From: Micromonospora haikouensis
GTDB taxonomy: Bacteria; Actinomycetota; Actinomycetes; Mycobacteriales; Micromonosporaceae
DNA length: 64,000 bases
Direction: 5' to 3'
Assembly: GCF_900091595.1 (NCBI RefSeq)
Contig: NZ_FMCW01000007.1
Coordinates: 62,001-126,000 of the forward strand
Position numbers and translations under genes: made by a program. This document shows positions 43,727 through 51,794 of the stretch, piece after piece (positions within the stretch are counted from its first letter, which is position 1; the number at the start of each line of letters is the position of its first letter). The notes below the pieces were generated by a model that did no database searches, was not told the origin of the DNA, and saw only the letters and a program-made list of their open reading frames with translations.

Positions 43727-43807
43727 CCGCCCGGCGTGGCGTGCGGCGGCGGCCCTCGGCGGCGGCCCTCGGCGGCGGCGGCCACCCTGACCGGGCGGGG
43801 CGGGCCG

Positions 43808-43860
43808 GGTTGATGGCGGGCGGGGCCTGGTTGATCGCGGGCGGGGCCGGGTTGATCGAC
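43808..43860 (+). repeat. Tandem 21-base repeat in convergent intergenic space
   Basis: GGTTGATsGCGGGCGGGGCC occurs twice in full (43808-43828, 43829-43849) and a third copy begins at 43851 (GGTTGATCG). Preceding bases (43745-43785) carry further GGCGGCCCTC-like repeats. No coding sense is apparent. Confidence 0.75.
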
Positions 43861-43861
43861 T

Positions 43862-43919
43862 CCATGCCGGCGACATTGCGGTATCCCGGCGAGTTGATCG
43901 CGCGATGTCGCCGACATGG
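43862..43919. terminator. Inverted repeat between convergent operons
   Basis: CATGCCGGCGACAT (43863-43876) pairs with ATGTCGCCGACATG (43905-43918) with one mismatch, plus a further C-G pair outside. The loop is 28 bases. The position between two convergent genes fits a bidirectional terminator or a dispersed palindromic repeat. Confidence 0.5.
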
Positions 43920-43964
43920 CGGCCGGGCCTGAGCCCCGCCCGGGGCGCGGCGGGCCGGGCCGGG

Positions 43965-44981
43965 TCAGGCCGGGGCCGGGCCGGTGCTGTCCCGGCGGAC
44001 CAGCTCCGCCGGCAGGGTCTCGACGCGAGGGCTCCCGCTGGTCGGGTCGAGGGCGAGGGCCATCGCCCGCACCCCCATCTCGACCAGGGGCAGCCGCACC
44101 GTGGTCAGCGTGGGGGTGACGTCGGCGGCGATCGGCATGTCGTCGAAGCCGAGGACGGAGACGTCCTCGGGCACCCGCACGCCGCGCGCCCGCAGCAGGG
44201 CGAGCGCGCCGACGGCCATCGAGTCGTTCAGCGCCACGATCGCGGTGGGCGCAGGGCTGGTGTCCAGCAGCTCGGCCGTGGCCCGGGCCCCGCCGTCGCG
44301 GTCGAAGTCGGCGTACCGGATGCGTTGGTCGGGCAGTTCGACGCCCTGCTCGGCGAGCGCCCGCCGCAGCCCGGTCAGCCGGTCGGTGATGGTGGTGAGC
44401 ACCCGGGGGCCGGCGACCACGCCGACGCGCCGGTGCCCGAGGCGCAGCAGCTCCCGGCCGATCAGCTCGCCGCCGGTCGCGTTGGCCGGCATCACCGCGT
44501 CGCCGAAGTGGTCGTGCCGGCCGATCACCGCGACCCGACCGCCCGTCGCCTCGTACGCGGCGAGCTTCTCGTTGAGCAGCGTGGTGAACGCGGCGTCGTG
44601 GTAGCCGGACCCGGCGAGCACGATCGCGGCCACCTGCTGGCCGCGCAGCAGCTCCACGTACTCCAGCTCGCGGACGGGGTCGCGGTAGCTGTTGCAGATG
44701 ATCAGCAGGCGGCCCCGTTCGGTGGCGACCCGTTGCAGGCCCCGGGTCACCTCGGCGAAGTACGGGTCGGAGACGTCGTGGACGACGACGCCGACCACGC
44801 TGCGCTGCGGCCGGGCCAGCAGTTGGGCGTGCGCGTTCGGCACGTACCGCAGGTCGGCGACGGCGCGTAGCACGCGTTCGCGCAGCTCGTCGGCGACCGG
44901 CTTGCTGCTGCCGTTGATCACCCGTGACGCCGTGGCGGGGGAGACCCCCGCCCGCCGCGCGACATCGGCCAGCGTCGCCAT
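43965..44981 (-). CDS. LacI-family transcriptional regulator of the second sugar operon
   Basis: A 338-residue regulator. 'MATLADVARRAGVSPATASR' is the helix-turn-helix, 'YVPNAHAQLLARPQ' the hinge helix, and the effector domain runs from 'VVGVVVHDVSDPYFAEVTRG' to 'DVSVLGFDDMPIAADVTPTL', ending 'VRRDSTGPAPA' as is usual. The ATG at 44979-44981 opens the protein exactly at the LacI consensus. It is divergent from the Gfo/Idh/MocA operon at 45174, and two operator-like sites lie in the 192-base spacer. The inducer is unknown. Confidence 0.92.
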   Translation of the reverse strand: MATLADVARRAGVSPATASRVINGSSKPVADELRERVLRAVADLRYVPNAHAQLLARPQRSVVGVVVHDVSDPYFAEVTRGLQRVATERGRLLIICNSYRDPVRELEYVELLRGQQVAAIVLAGSGYHDAAFTTLLNEKLAAYEATGGRVAVIGRHDHFGDAVMPANATGGELIGRELLRLGHRRVGVVAGPRVLTTITDRLTGLRRALAEQGVELPDQRIRYADFDRDGGARATAELLDTSPAPTAIVALNDSMAVGALALLRARGVRVPEDVSVLGFDDMPIAADVTPTLTTVRLPLVEMGVRAMALALDPTSGSPRVETLPAELVRRDSTGPAPA

Positions 44982-45052
44982 CCGCCGCCCCTCATGGTCC
45001 GCCCGCGCGGCCGGACCCCGCGCGGTCGCGGACAGGTTACCGCAGTCGCAAC

Positions 45053-45066
45053 GGAAAGCCCTTGCC
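45053..45066. promoter_or_regulatory. LacI-type operator-like site A
   Basis: GGAAAGCCCTTGCC resembles the LacI/CcpA-type GAAAGCGCTTTC pattern, with near-dyad arms. It lies between the divergent regulator and the oxidoreductase, 43 bases (about four helical turns) from site B. Confidence 0.45.
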
Positions 45067-45095
45067 CTGCGGGGCGGCGGCCCCCTACGCTCCCA

Positions 45096-45109
45096 GGAAA
45101 GCGCTTGCC
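45096..45109. promoter_or_regulatory. LacI-type operator-like site B
   Basis: GGAAAGCGCTTGCC contains the AAGCGCTT dyad centre typical of LacI-family operators and is the better of the two sites. It lies 65 bases before the oxidoreductase ATG. Confidence 0.6.
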
Positions 45110-45173
45110 TGGCGCGACGGCCGTCCCTGCCCGCCGGGCGGGTGCCGGCCGCCCGAAGAGAGGGAAGAGAATC

Positions 45174-46325
45174 ATGAGCCGTAGGCCGATAGGGATCATC
45201 GTCAATGGCGTCACCGGCCGGATGGGCTACCGCCAGCACCTCGTCCGTTCGCTGCTCGCCATCCGCGAGGAGGGCGGGGTGCCGCTGGCCGACGGCACCC
45301 GCATCTGGCCCGAGCTGATCCTGGTGGGGCGCAACGAGAGCCGGCTGCGCGACATCGCCGAGCGGCACGGGCTCACCGACTGGACGACCGACCTCACCGC
45401 CGCCCTCGCCCGCGACGACGTCGACATCTACTTCGACGCCCAGCTCACCCAGCAGCGGGAGAAGGCCGTCCGCCAGGCCATCGACGCCGGCAAGCACATC
45501 TACACCGAGAAGCCCCTGGCCGAGGACAGCGCCGCCGCCGTCGAGCTGGCCCGCGCCGCCGACGCCGCCGGCATCCGCACCGGCGTGGTGCAGGACAAGC
45601 TGTTCCTGCCCGGCCTGCGCAAGCTCAAGCGCCTCATCGACGGCGGCTTCTTCGGCCGCATCCTCTCCGTGCGCGGCGAGTTCGGCTACTGGGTCTTCGA
45701 GGGCGACTGGCAGCCCGCCCAGCGCCCGTCCTGGAACTACCGCGCCGAGGACGGCGGCGGCATCGTGATGGACATGTTCCCGCACTGGCACTACGTGCTG
45801 GAGGAGCTGTTCGCCCCGGTCCGCGCCGTCACCTGTGTCAACGCCACCCACATCCCGCGCCGCGTCGACGAGGCCGGCCGCGCCTACCCGGCCACCGCCG
45901 ACGACGCCGCGTACGGCATCTTCGAGCTCGAAGGCGGGATCATCGCCCAGCTCAACTCGTCGTGGGCCGTCCGGGTGCACCGCGACGAGCTGGTCGAGTT
46001 CCAGGTCGACGGCACCGAGGGCAGCGCCGTCGCCGGCCTGCGCAACTGCCGCGTGCAGCACCGCTCGGTCACCCCGAAGCCGGTGTGGAACCCGGACCTG
46101 CCCTCCGGGGAGAGCTTCCGGTCCCAGTGGAGCGAGGTGCCGGACAACGACGAGTTCGACAACGGCTTCAAGGTGCAGTGGGAGGCGTTCCTGCGGCACG
46201 TGGTGGCCGGCGAGCCGTTCCCGTGGGACTTCATGGCCGGCGCGCGCGGCGTGCAACTCGCCGAGCTGGGCCTGCGCTCCGCCCGCGAGCACCGCCGCCT
46301 CGAGATCCCGGAGCTGGGCCGATGA
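45174..46325 (+). CDS. Gfo/Idh/MocA family oxidoreductase, first gene of second sugar operon
   Basis: A 383-residue oxidoreductase. 'GIIVNGVTGRMGYRQHLVRS' is an unusual Rossmann start (G.tGrmG, like dihydrodipicolinate reductase). 'AIDAGKHIYTEKPLAEDSAA' gives the conserved EKP lysine, and 'GGGIVMDMFPHWHYVLEELF' the second-domain D..pH motif. The ATG at 45174 is preceded by a purine-rich AGGGAAGAGA. It forms a trio with the DUF993 and isomerase-like genes through 4-base overlaps. It probably oxidises a sugar or cyclitol; the substrate is unknown. Confidence 0.88.
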   Translation: MSRRPIGIIVNGVTGRMGYRQHLVRSLLAIREEGGVPLADGTRIWPELILVGRNESRLRDIAERHGLTDWTTDLTAALARDDVDIYFDAQLTQQREKAVRQAIDAGKHIYTEKPLAEDSAAAVELARAADAAGIRTGVVQDKLFLPGLRKLKRLIDGGFFGRILSVRGEFGYWVFEGDWQPAQRPSWNYRAEDGGGIVMDMFPHWHYVLEELFAPVRAVTCVNATHIPRRVDEAGRAYPATADDAAYGIFELEGGIIAQLNSSWAVRVHRDELVEFQVDGTEGSAVAGLRNCRVQHRSVTPKPVWNPDLPSGESFRSQWSEVPDNDEFDNGFKVQWEAFLRHVVAGEPFPWDFMAGARGVQLAELGLRSAREHRRLEIPELGR

Positions 46326-47473
46326 GCGGCGGCGTCGTCCTGCCCGACGGCACCCGGCACCGGCTCACCGGCAGCGGCGGCTTTCCCCGCCCCGCCGCCC
46401 CGGCGACCTCCCGCATCGCGTACGCCGCCGCGCACGTGGTGGCCGACCCGCGCGCCGAGAACGTCCCCGGCGCCCCGGCCGCCGTCGACTGGGACCGCAC
46501 CCTCGCCTTCCGGCATCACCTGTGGTCGTACGGGCTCGGGGTCGCCGAGGCCATGGACACCGCGCAGCGCGGCATGGGCCTGGACTACCCGGCGACCCGC
46601 GAGCTGATCCGGCGCAGCGCCGCCGAGGCCCGCGCCGCCGGCGGCCGGATCGTCGCCGGGGTCGCCACCGACCAGCTCCCCGTCGGCCCGGCCAGCATCG
46701 CGCAGATCCGCGACGCCTACGCCGAGCAGCTCGCCGAGGTGCTCTCCGCCGGGGCCCGGCCGGTGCTGATGTGCAGCCGGCACCTCGCCGCCGCCGCCCG
46801 CGGCCCCGAGGACTACCAGCAGGTGTACGCCCACCTGCTGGCCGCCTCCGACCAGCCGGTCGTGCTGCACTGGCTCGGCGACATGTTCGACCCGGCGCTG
46901 ACCGGCTACTGGGGCTCGGCCGACCTGGACCTCGCCGCCGACGCCGTGCTGGACCTGATCAAGGACCACGCCGAGAAGGTCGACGGGATCAAGGTGTCCC
47001 TGCTCGACGCCGACCGGGAGGTCGCCCTGCGCCGCCGGCTGCCCGCCGGGGTGCGCCTCTACACCGGCGACGACTTCCACTATCCGGAGCTGATCCGGGG
47101 CGACGAGGCGGGCCACTCCGACGCGCTGCTCGGGGTGTTCGCCGCCATCGCGCCGGCCGCCGCCGCCGCGCTGGCCGCCCTCGACGCCGGCGACCTCACG
47201 ACGTACGACGAGGTCTTCGCCCCGACCGTGCCGCTGGCCCGGCACCTCTTCGCGGCCCCGACCTGGCACTACAAGACCGGCATCGTGTTCCTGGCCTGGC
47301 TGACCGGCCACCAGGACCACTTCACCATGGTCGGCGGCCAGCAGGCGGGCCGGTCGCCGGCCCACCTGGCCCGGCTGCTCGTCCTGGCCGACGCGGCCGG
47401 GCTGCTGCCCGACGCCGAGCTGGCCGCCGCGCGGGCCCGGGCCTACTTCACGGTCGCCGGGGTGCCCCAGTGA
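46322..47473 (+). CDS. DUF993 / dihydrodipicolinate-synthase-like protein
   Basis: A 383-residue protein with the TIM-barrel pattern of DUF993, a branch of the dihydrodipicolinate synthase/aldolase superfamily. 'GGRIVAGVATDQLPVGPASI', 'RPVLMCSRHLAAAARGPEDY' and 'DQPVVLHWLGDMFDPALTGY' are strand-rich family segments. 'KVDGIKVSLLDADREVALRR' contains a lysine at the end of a strand ('GIKVS') where the superfamily forms a Schiff base, and 'WHYKTGIVFLAWLTGHQDHF' is highly characteristic. A retro-aldol or dehydratase reaction on an oxidised sugar is likely but not known. It is coupled to both neighbours. Confidence 0.83.
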   Translation: MSGGVVLPDGTRHRLTGSGGFPRPAAPATSRIAYAAAHVVADPRAENVPGAPAAVDWDRTLAFRHHLWSYGLGVAEAMDTAQRGMGLDYPATRELIRRSAAEARAAGGRIVAGVATDQLPVGPASIAQIRDAYAEQLAEVLSAGARPVLMCSRHLAAAARGPEDYQQVYAHLLAASDQPVVLHWLGDMFDPALTGYWGSADLDLAADAVLDLIKDHAEKVDGIKVSLLDADREVALRRRLPAGVRLYTGDDFHYPELIRGDEAGHSDALLGVFAAIAPAAAAALAALDAGDLTTYDEVFAPTVPLARHLFAAPTWHYKTGIVFLAWLTGHQDHFTMVGGQQAGRSPAHLARLLVLADAAGLLPDAELAAARARAYFTVAGVPQ

Positions 47474-48384
47474 CCGCCGTGGACGGGCCGGCGCTGGCCA
47501 CGCCGGGCGGGCCGGCGGCGCGCACGGCCGACGGGCCGGCCGCGATCACCGTGGACGGCTCAGCGGGCGACCGGTTCGGCGGTCGGCTGGCCCGGTTCTC
47601 GTTCAACCAGGCCACCGCCACCGGCTGGGGCCTGGAGGAACTGGTCGCCGGCTGCGTGGCTGCCGGGGTGCCGGGCGTCGGGCTCTGGCGGGAGCCGGTG
47701 CGCGAATACGGCGTCGAGAGGGCGGCGCGGCTGGTCCGCGAGGCGGGGCTGGCCGTCACGTCGCTGTGCCGGGGCGGGTTCTTCACCGCCGACGGCTGGC
47801 GCGACGAGAACCTGCGGGCGATCGAGGAAGCCGCCACCCTCGGCACCCGCGAGCTGGTGCTGGTCTCCGGGGGCCTGCCGGCCGGCAGCCGCGACGTCGA
47901 CGCCGCCCGCGAACGGGTCGCCGACGCGATCGGCGAGCTGGTGCCGCACGCCGAGGCGGCCGGGGTGCGGCTGGCCATCGAGCCGCTGCACCCGATGTTC
48001 TGCGCCGACCGGTGCGTGATCTCCACCCTCGGCCAGGCCCTCGACATCGCCGAGCGGTACGACCCGGGCGCGGTCGGGGTGGTGGTCGACACGTACCACC
48101 TGTGGTGGGACGACACCGTGTTCCGGCAGATCGCCCGCGCGGGGGACCGGATCGCCGCGTTCCAGGTGGCGGACTGGATCACCCCGCTGCCGGAGGGCGT
48201 GCTGCTGGGCCGGGCGCTGCCCGGCGAGGGCTGCGTCGACATGCGCCGGTTCCGCGACGCGGTCGACGCGGCCGGCTACCGGGGGGCGATCGAGGTGGAG
48301 GTCTTCCACGCCGCCCTCTGGGCCCGCCCCGGCCCGGAGATCCTCGCCGCCGCGATCACGGCCCACCTCACCCACGTGGCCTGA
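47470..48384 (+). CDS. Sugar phosphate isomerase/epimerase-like TIM-barrel protein
   Basis: A 304-residue AP-endonuclease-2-type (xylose-isomerase-like) protein. After a variable Ala/Gly/Pro-rich N-terminus (first ~35 residues), the barrel shows 'LGTRELVLVSGGLPAGSRDV', 'AGVRLAIEPLHPMFCADRCV' (metal-binding Glu and the LHP), 'VGVVVDTYHLWWDD' (metal-binding Asp/His) and 'IAAFQVADWITPLPEG', followed by 'GAIEVEVFHAALW' with the last Glu. The complete metal-ligand set suggests an active isomerase or epimerase, or a related enzyme. It closes the operon: a strong hairpin follows. The start may lie further inside the variable N-terminus, but the GTG at 47470 overlaps the previous stop. Confidence 0.87.
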   Translation: MTAVDGPALATPGGPAARTADGPAAITVDGSAGDRFGGRLARFSFNQATATGWGLEELVAGCVAAGVPGVGLWREPVREYGVERAARLVREAGLAVTSLCRGGFFTADGWRDENLRAIEEAATLGTRELVLVSGGLPAGSRDVDAARERVADAIGELVPHAEAAGVRLAIEPLHPMFCADRCVISTLGQALDIAERYDPGAVGVVVDTYHLWWDDTVFRQIARAGDRIAAFQVADWITPLPEGVLLGRALPGEGCVDMRRFRDAVDAAGYRGAIEVEVFHAALWARPGPEILAAAITAHLTHVA

Positions 48385-48392
48385 CCGCAACC

Positions 48393-48433
48393 CGTCCGCC
48401 CCCGCGCGTCCGCCGGCCGTGCGGGGGCGGACG
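48393..48433 (+). terminator. Hairpin after the second sugar operon
   Basis: CGTCCGCCCCCGC (48393-48405) and its exact complement (48421-48433) make a 13-bp stem with a 15-base loop, 8 bases past the stop codon. Confidence 0.7.
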
Positions 48434-48461
48434 AGGGCGCGCGCGAGCCTAGGCTGGACGG

Positions 48462-48890
48462 GTGATCGAGATCGCGTGCGTGCTGTTGGTGGACCGGGGC
48501 GGCCGGGTGCTGCTGCAGTTGCGCGACGGCAACGCGCCGCGCCACCCGAACGTCTGGGCGCTGCCGGGAGGACACCGCGAGCCGGGGGAGACCGTCGACC
48601 AGACCGCCCTGCGGGAACTCCGCGAGGAGACCGGGCTGGGCCCCGCCTCCGCCCTGCGGCTCTACGCCGTTCAGGATGGGCTGGAGAGCGACCGGGTGAA
48701 ACACTACTTCTGGGCCGGAACGACGGCCAGACAGGAGGACGTGGTGCTCGGGGAGGGAGCGGCGATGCTCTTCGTCGCGCCCGACGAACTGATCGACGGT
48801 CGGCCGTACACCCCCGGCACCGCCGAGGTGCTCGCCCGTTTCCTCGCCGCCGAGGAGTACGCCGCCGCGCGCCGGTCAGCCGGCGGGTAG
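48462..48890 (+). CDS. Nudix hydrolase (MutT-like)
   Basis: A 142-residue single-domain Nudix protein. 'ALPGGHREPGETVDQTALRE' followed by 'LREETGL' is a perfect Nudix box: Gly37, Glu43, Arg51-Glu52, Glu55-Glu56 and Gly58. The N-terminal 'IEIACVLLVDRGGRVLLQLR' and 'HPNVWALPGG' strands are typical of small MutT-type enzymes. It hydrolyses a nucleoside diphosphate derivative; the substrate is unknown and could be an oxidised nucleotide or a sugar nucleotide. The GTG start is 28 bases past the upstream terminator, so the gene has its own short promoter region. Confidence 0.9.
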   Translation: MIEIACVLLVDRGGRVLLQLRDGNAPRHPNVWALPGGHREPGETVDQTALRELREETGLGPASALRLYAVQDGLESDRVKHYFWAGTTARQEDVVLGEGAAMLFVAPDELIDGRPYTPGTAEVLARFLAAEEYAAARRSAGG

Positions 48891-48971
48891 CTTCACCCGG
48901 CGCCCTCGTCGGGCCGCCTCTTCCACCGAGGAGCACCATGGGCGGTGGTGCGACGGGCAGGGGAGGCGGCC

Positions 48972-50096
48972 ATGGTGCGGTGGAGCTGGTTCCGGGAGGC
49001 CGCCGCTCGGGTCCGGCAGGGCTGGCTGCCGGTGGTGGAGGGGACGGTAGCGGCCACGGTGGCCTGGGTGCTGGCCACCCGGTTGGTCGGGCACCCGCAG
49101 CCCTTCTTCGCCCCGGCCGCCGCGCTCATCGTCCTCGGGCAGGCCCGGGGCCAGCGGATGCGCCGGGCGGTGGAGGTGGTGCTCGGCGTCGCCGCCGGGG
49201 TGCTCGTCGCCGACGTCGTGGTGCAGGCCCTCGGGCCGCGCACCAGCTGGACGGTCTTCACCGTCATCCTGCTCACCATCGTGCTGGCCGTGGCGTTCGG
49301 CGCGAGCAGCGTCTCCGTGGTGCAGGCCGCCGTCTCCGCGCTCTACCTCGTGGTGGTCGCCCCGCCGACGGAGTCGCTGATCCCGTTCCGGTTCGTCGAC
49401 GCGCTGATCGGCGGGGCGGTGGCCCTCGTGGCCAGCCAGCTCGTCGACGCCCGCCGCCCGCTCGCCCCGCTGGTCGCCGAGTTCCGGCAGACCTTCGAGG
49501 ACCTCGCCGGGCTGCTGCACGAGGTCGCCGACGCCCTCGACGGCCGCGACGAGCAGGCCGCCCTGGCCGCCCTGGACCGGGCGCGGGGCATGGACGCCGC
49601 CGTGGAGCGGCTGCGCGACGCCGTGCTCGCCGCCGGGGAGGCGCTGACCCTGCACGTACGCCGCCGCCGGCACCTGGGCCGGCTGCGTACCGTCGACGCG
49701 TCCATCGGGCAGATCGACTACGCCGTGCGTAACGTGCGGGTGCTGGCCCGGGCCGGGGTGACCCTCACCCGGCTGGCGACCCCCGTGCCGGCCGACCTCG
49801 GCGGGGCGGTCCGCTGCCTCGCCGACGCCGTGCAGGCGGCCGGGGAGGCGTTCGCCGCCGACCTCGACGGTCGCGATACCGCCGCCGACGAGCACGCCGG
49901 CCGCGCCGAGACCGCCGCGCTGGACGCGGTCCGGGGCGCCGGGCGGCTCTTCGCCTCCGGCCAGCCGCTGCCGCTGGCGATGATCGTGGGTCAGGTGCGG
50001 GCCACCGCGATCGACCTGCTGCGCGGGGTCGGCGTGGACGACGACGCCGCCGTTCTCGGCCGGGTCGACGAGGCCCTCGGCCTACCGGCCGTGTGA
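48972..50096 (+). CDS. FUSC/aromatic-acid-exporter-type membrane protein
   Basis: A 374-residue protein. The first ~155 residues hold four to six hydrophobic segments with the FUSC pattern 'FFAPAAALIVLGQARGQRMR', then 'RAVEVVLGVAAGVLVADVVV' and 'FVDALIGGAVALVASQL'. The rest is a long soluble helical domain ('FRQTFEDLAGLLHEVADALD'), rich in Ala, Arg and Asp. FUSC proteins are linked to export of fusaric acid or aromatic acids, or are of unknown function. The ATG at 48972 has GGGGAGG five bases upstream; an earlier in-frame GTG at 48945 adds nine residues without a ribosome site. Confidence 0.82.
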   Translation: MVRWSWFREAAARVRQGWLPVVEGTVAATVAWVLATRLVGHPQPFFAPAAALIVLGQARGQRMRRAVEVVLGVAAGVLVADVVVQALGPRTSWTVFTVILLTIVLAVAFGASSVSVVQAAVSALYLVVVAPPTESLIPFRFVDALIGGAVALVASQLVDARRPLAPLVAEFRQTFEDLAGLLHEVADALDGRDEQAALAALDRARGMDAAVERLRDAVLAAGEALTLHVRRRRHLGRLRTVDASIGQIDYAVRNVRVLARAGVTLTRLATPVPADLGGAVRCLADAVQAAGEAFAADLDGRDTAADEHAGRAETAALDAVRGAGRLFASGQPLPLAMIVGQVRATAIDLLRGVGVDDDAAVLGRVDEALGLPAV

Positions 50097-50226
50097 CCCC
50101 GGCACCCGCCGCCTTGCGGTAGTGGGCCGGTCCGGATGACGGTAAGGGGCGGGGGTCATGATCGGTGCTGTCGCGCCAGGGTGTCCAATGGGCGGTCGAC
50201 GCCCGTGGAACCGAGAGGAACTCGCC

Positions 50227-51480
50227 GTGAGCAGCACCGACGCACCGCCCGCCGAGCCGGAGGCCGGTCGGGCCGGCGCGCAACGGGAGGTACTGTCCGC
50301 CCGCAACGGCGTGGCGGCCGTGTTCGCCCTGAACGGGCTCGCGATCGCCACCTGGTTCGCCCGGGTGCCGGCGGCCCGGGAGGCGCTGGACCTCAGCGCC
50401 GGAGGGCTCGGCCTGCTGCTGCTGTCGATGTCGGTGGGCTCGCTGCTGGCCATGCCGACCGCCGGGCTGGTGGCCCAGCGCCTCGGCACCGCCCGCGCGG
50501 TGCTCCTCGGCACCGCGCTGGTCTCGGGCGGGTTGGCCGTCGCCGGCACGTCCGCCGGAGCCGCCGGGTTCCTGCCCGGGGCCGCCGTCGGCCTGTTCGC
50601 CTTCGGCTACGGCGCCGGCACCTGCGACGTGGCGATGAACATCGAGGGTACGACGGTCGAGCGGCGGCTGGGGCGTACCATCCTGCCCCGGTTCCACGCG
50701 GCCTGGAGCCTCGGGTCGGTGGCCGGGGCGGGGATCGGCGCCGGTGCCGCGCGGGTCGGGGTGCCCATCGCCGCGCACCTGAGCGTCCTCGCGGTGGTGG
50801 TGCTGGTCGGCACGCTGCTCGGGGTCCGGACGTTCCTCCCCAGCGCCGGCACCGCGCCGGCCGGCGGGGAGAAGGCAGCCGCCTCGGCCCGGCGCGCGTC
50901 GCTGCTCGCCGCCTGGCGGGAGCCGCGCACGCTGCTCATCGGCCTGCTGGTGCTGGTGATGGCGTTCACCGAGGGCAGCGCCAACGACTGGCTGGCCGTG
51001 GCCTTCGTCGACGGGTACGGGCTCAGCGAGGCGGCCGGCGCCGCCGTGTTCGGGGTGTTCGTGGTCGGCATGACCATCGGGCGCACCGCCGGAACGGTGG
51101 CGATCGACCGCTGGGGCAGGGCGCCGGTGCTGTTCGGCACCATCCTGCTCGCCGTCGTGGGTGCCGGTCTCGCGGTGCTGGCCGGCGGCGGGCCGGTGGC
51201 CATCGTCGGCGTCGCACTGTGGGGGCTGGGCGCGTCGCTCGGCTTCCCGGTGGGACTCAGCGCCGCCGCCGACCAGGAGGACGGGGCGCCGGCCCGGGTC
51301 AGCGTCGTCGGGGTGATCGGCTACACGGCCTTCCTCGGCGGTCCGCCGCTGCTCGGCCTGCTCGGCGACCACGTGGGCACCCTGCGGGCGCTGCTGTTGG
51401 TGCCGCTGCTCCTGGTGCCCGCCCTCGCCCTGGTCCCGGTGCTCCGGCCGCCGGCCGGCACGCGCAGTCGCCCGGCCTAG
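50227..51480 (+). CDS. MFS transporter (YbjJ-like)
   Basis: A 417-residue protein with about twelve hydrophobic segments. 'ALNGLAIATWFARVPAAREA' near the N-terminus, 'MPTAGLVAQRLGTARAVLLG' at loop 2-3 and 'FAFGYGAGTCDVAMNIEGTT' are typical of the YbjJ branch of the MFS; the central loop is 'AGTAPAGGEKAAASARRA'. It belongs to the same subgroup as the transporter at 18683-19912 but is not a close copy. The substrate is unknown. The GTG at 50227 has GAGAGGA eight bases upstream, better than the ATG at 50158. Confidence 0.88.
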   Translation: MSSTDAPPAEPEAGRAGAQREVLSARNGVAAVFALNGLAIATWFARVPAAREALDLSAGGLGLLLLSMSVGSLLAMPTAGLVAQRLGTARAVLLGTALVSGGLAVAGTSAGAAGFLPGAAVGLFAFGYGAGTCDVAMNIEGTTVERRLGRTILPRFHAAWSLGSVAGAGIGAGAARVGVPIAAHLSVLAVVVLVGTLLGVRTFLPSAGTAPAGGEKAAASARRASLLAAWREPRTLLIGLLVLVMAFTEGSANDWLAVAFVDGYGLSEAAGAAVFGVFVVGMTIGRTAGTVAIDRWGRAPVLFGTILLAVVGAGLAVLAGGGPVAIVGVALWGLGASLGFPVGLSAAADQEDGAPARVSVVGVIGYTAFLGGPPLLGLLGDHVGTLRALLLVPLLLVPALALVPVLRPPAGTRSRPA

Positions 51481-51661
51481 CCCCGACCCACGGGGCGACG
51501 TCCCGTGCCGACCGTCGACCCCCACTGCCGGCCACGGGCCCCGGCCACCGCCCACCGCCGGTCACGGGATCGGCCGCCGGAGCCGCCTGCTCCTCAGCCG
51601 CCCTCATTACGCAAGGTGATTCGCCGGTCGTCGTCGGTGCCGGAAGGCACTAACCCATCGG

Positions 51662-51794
51662 GGCGCTTTGCTCTGCACCCACATACGCATTGCTCGCGCA
51701 GCGTGACCGCGTCGGTGCGTCGTCATTCATTCGTGATCTACTATTCGGCCAGCTCGACCGAGATGCTGCGTCGGTGGGTGCAGAGCAAAGGGCC
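51662..51794. repeat. MITE-like element with long imperfect terminal inverted repeats
   Basis: Arms 51666-51689 and 51767-51790 are inverted complements over 24 bases with two mismatches; the first 17 bases (CTTTGCTCTGCACCCAC) are exact, and a few more outer bases also pair. The 133-base unit has no transposase and covers the 3' end of the minus-strand GNAT-like gene. It looks like a non-autonomous repeat; I recall similar TTTGCTCTGCACCCA sequences in Micromonospora genomes but have only one copy here. Confidence 0.65.

Noticed and set aside
18683..51480. The two MFS transporters as a recent duplication
   Set aside because: They share subgroup motifs only; residue identity by eye is low and the surroundings differ.
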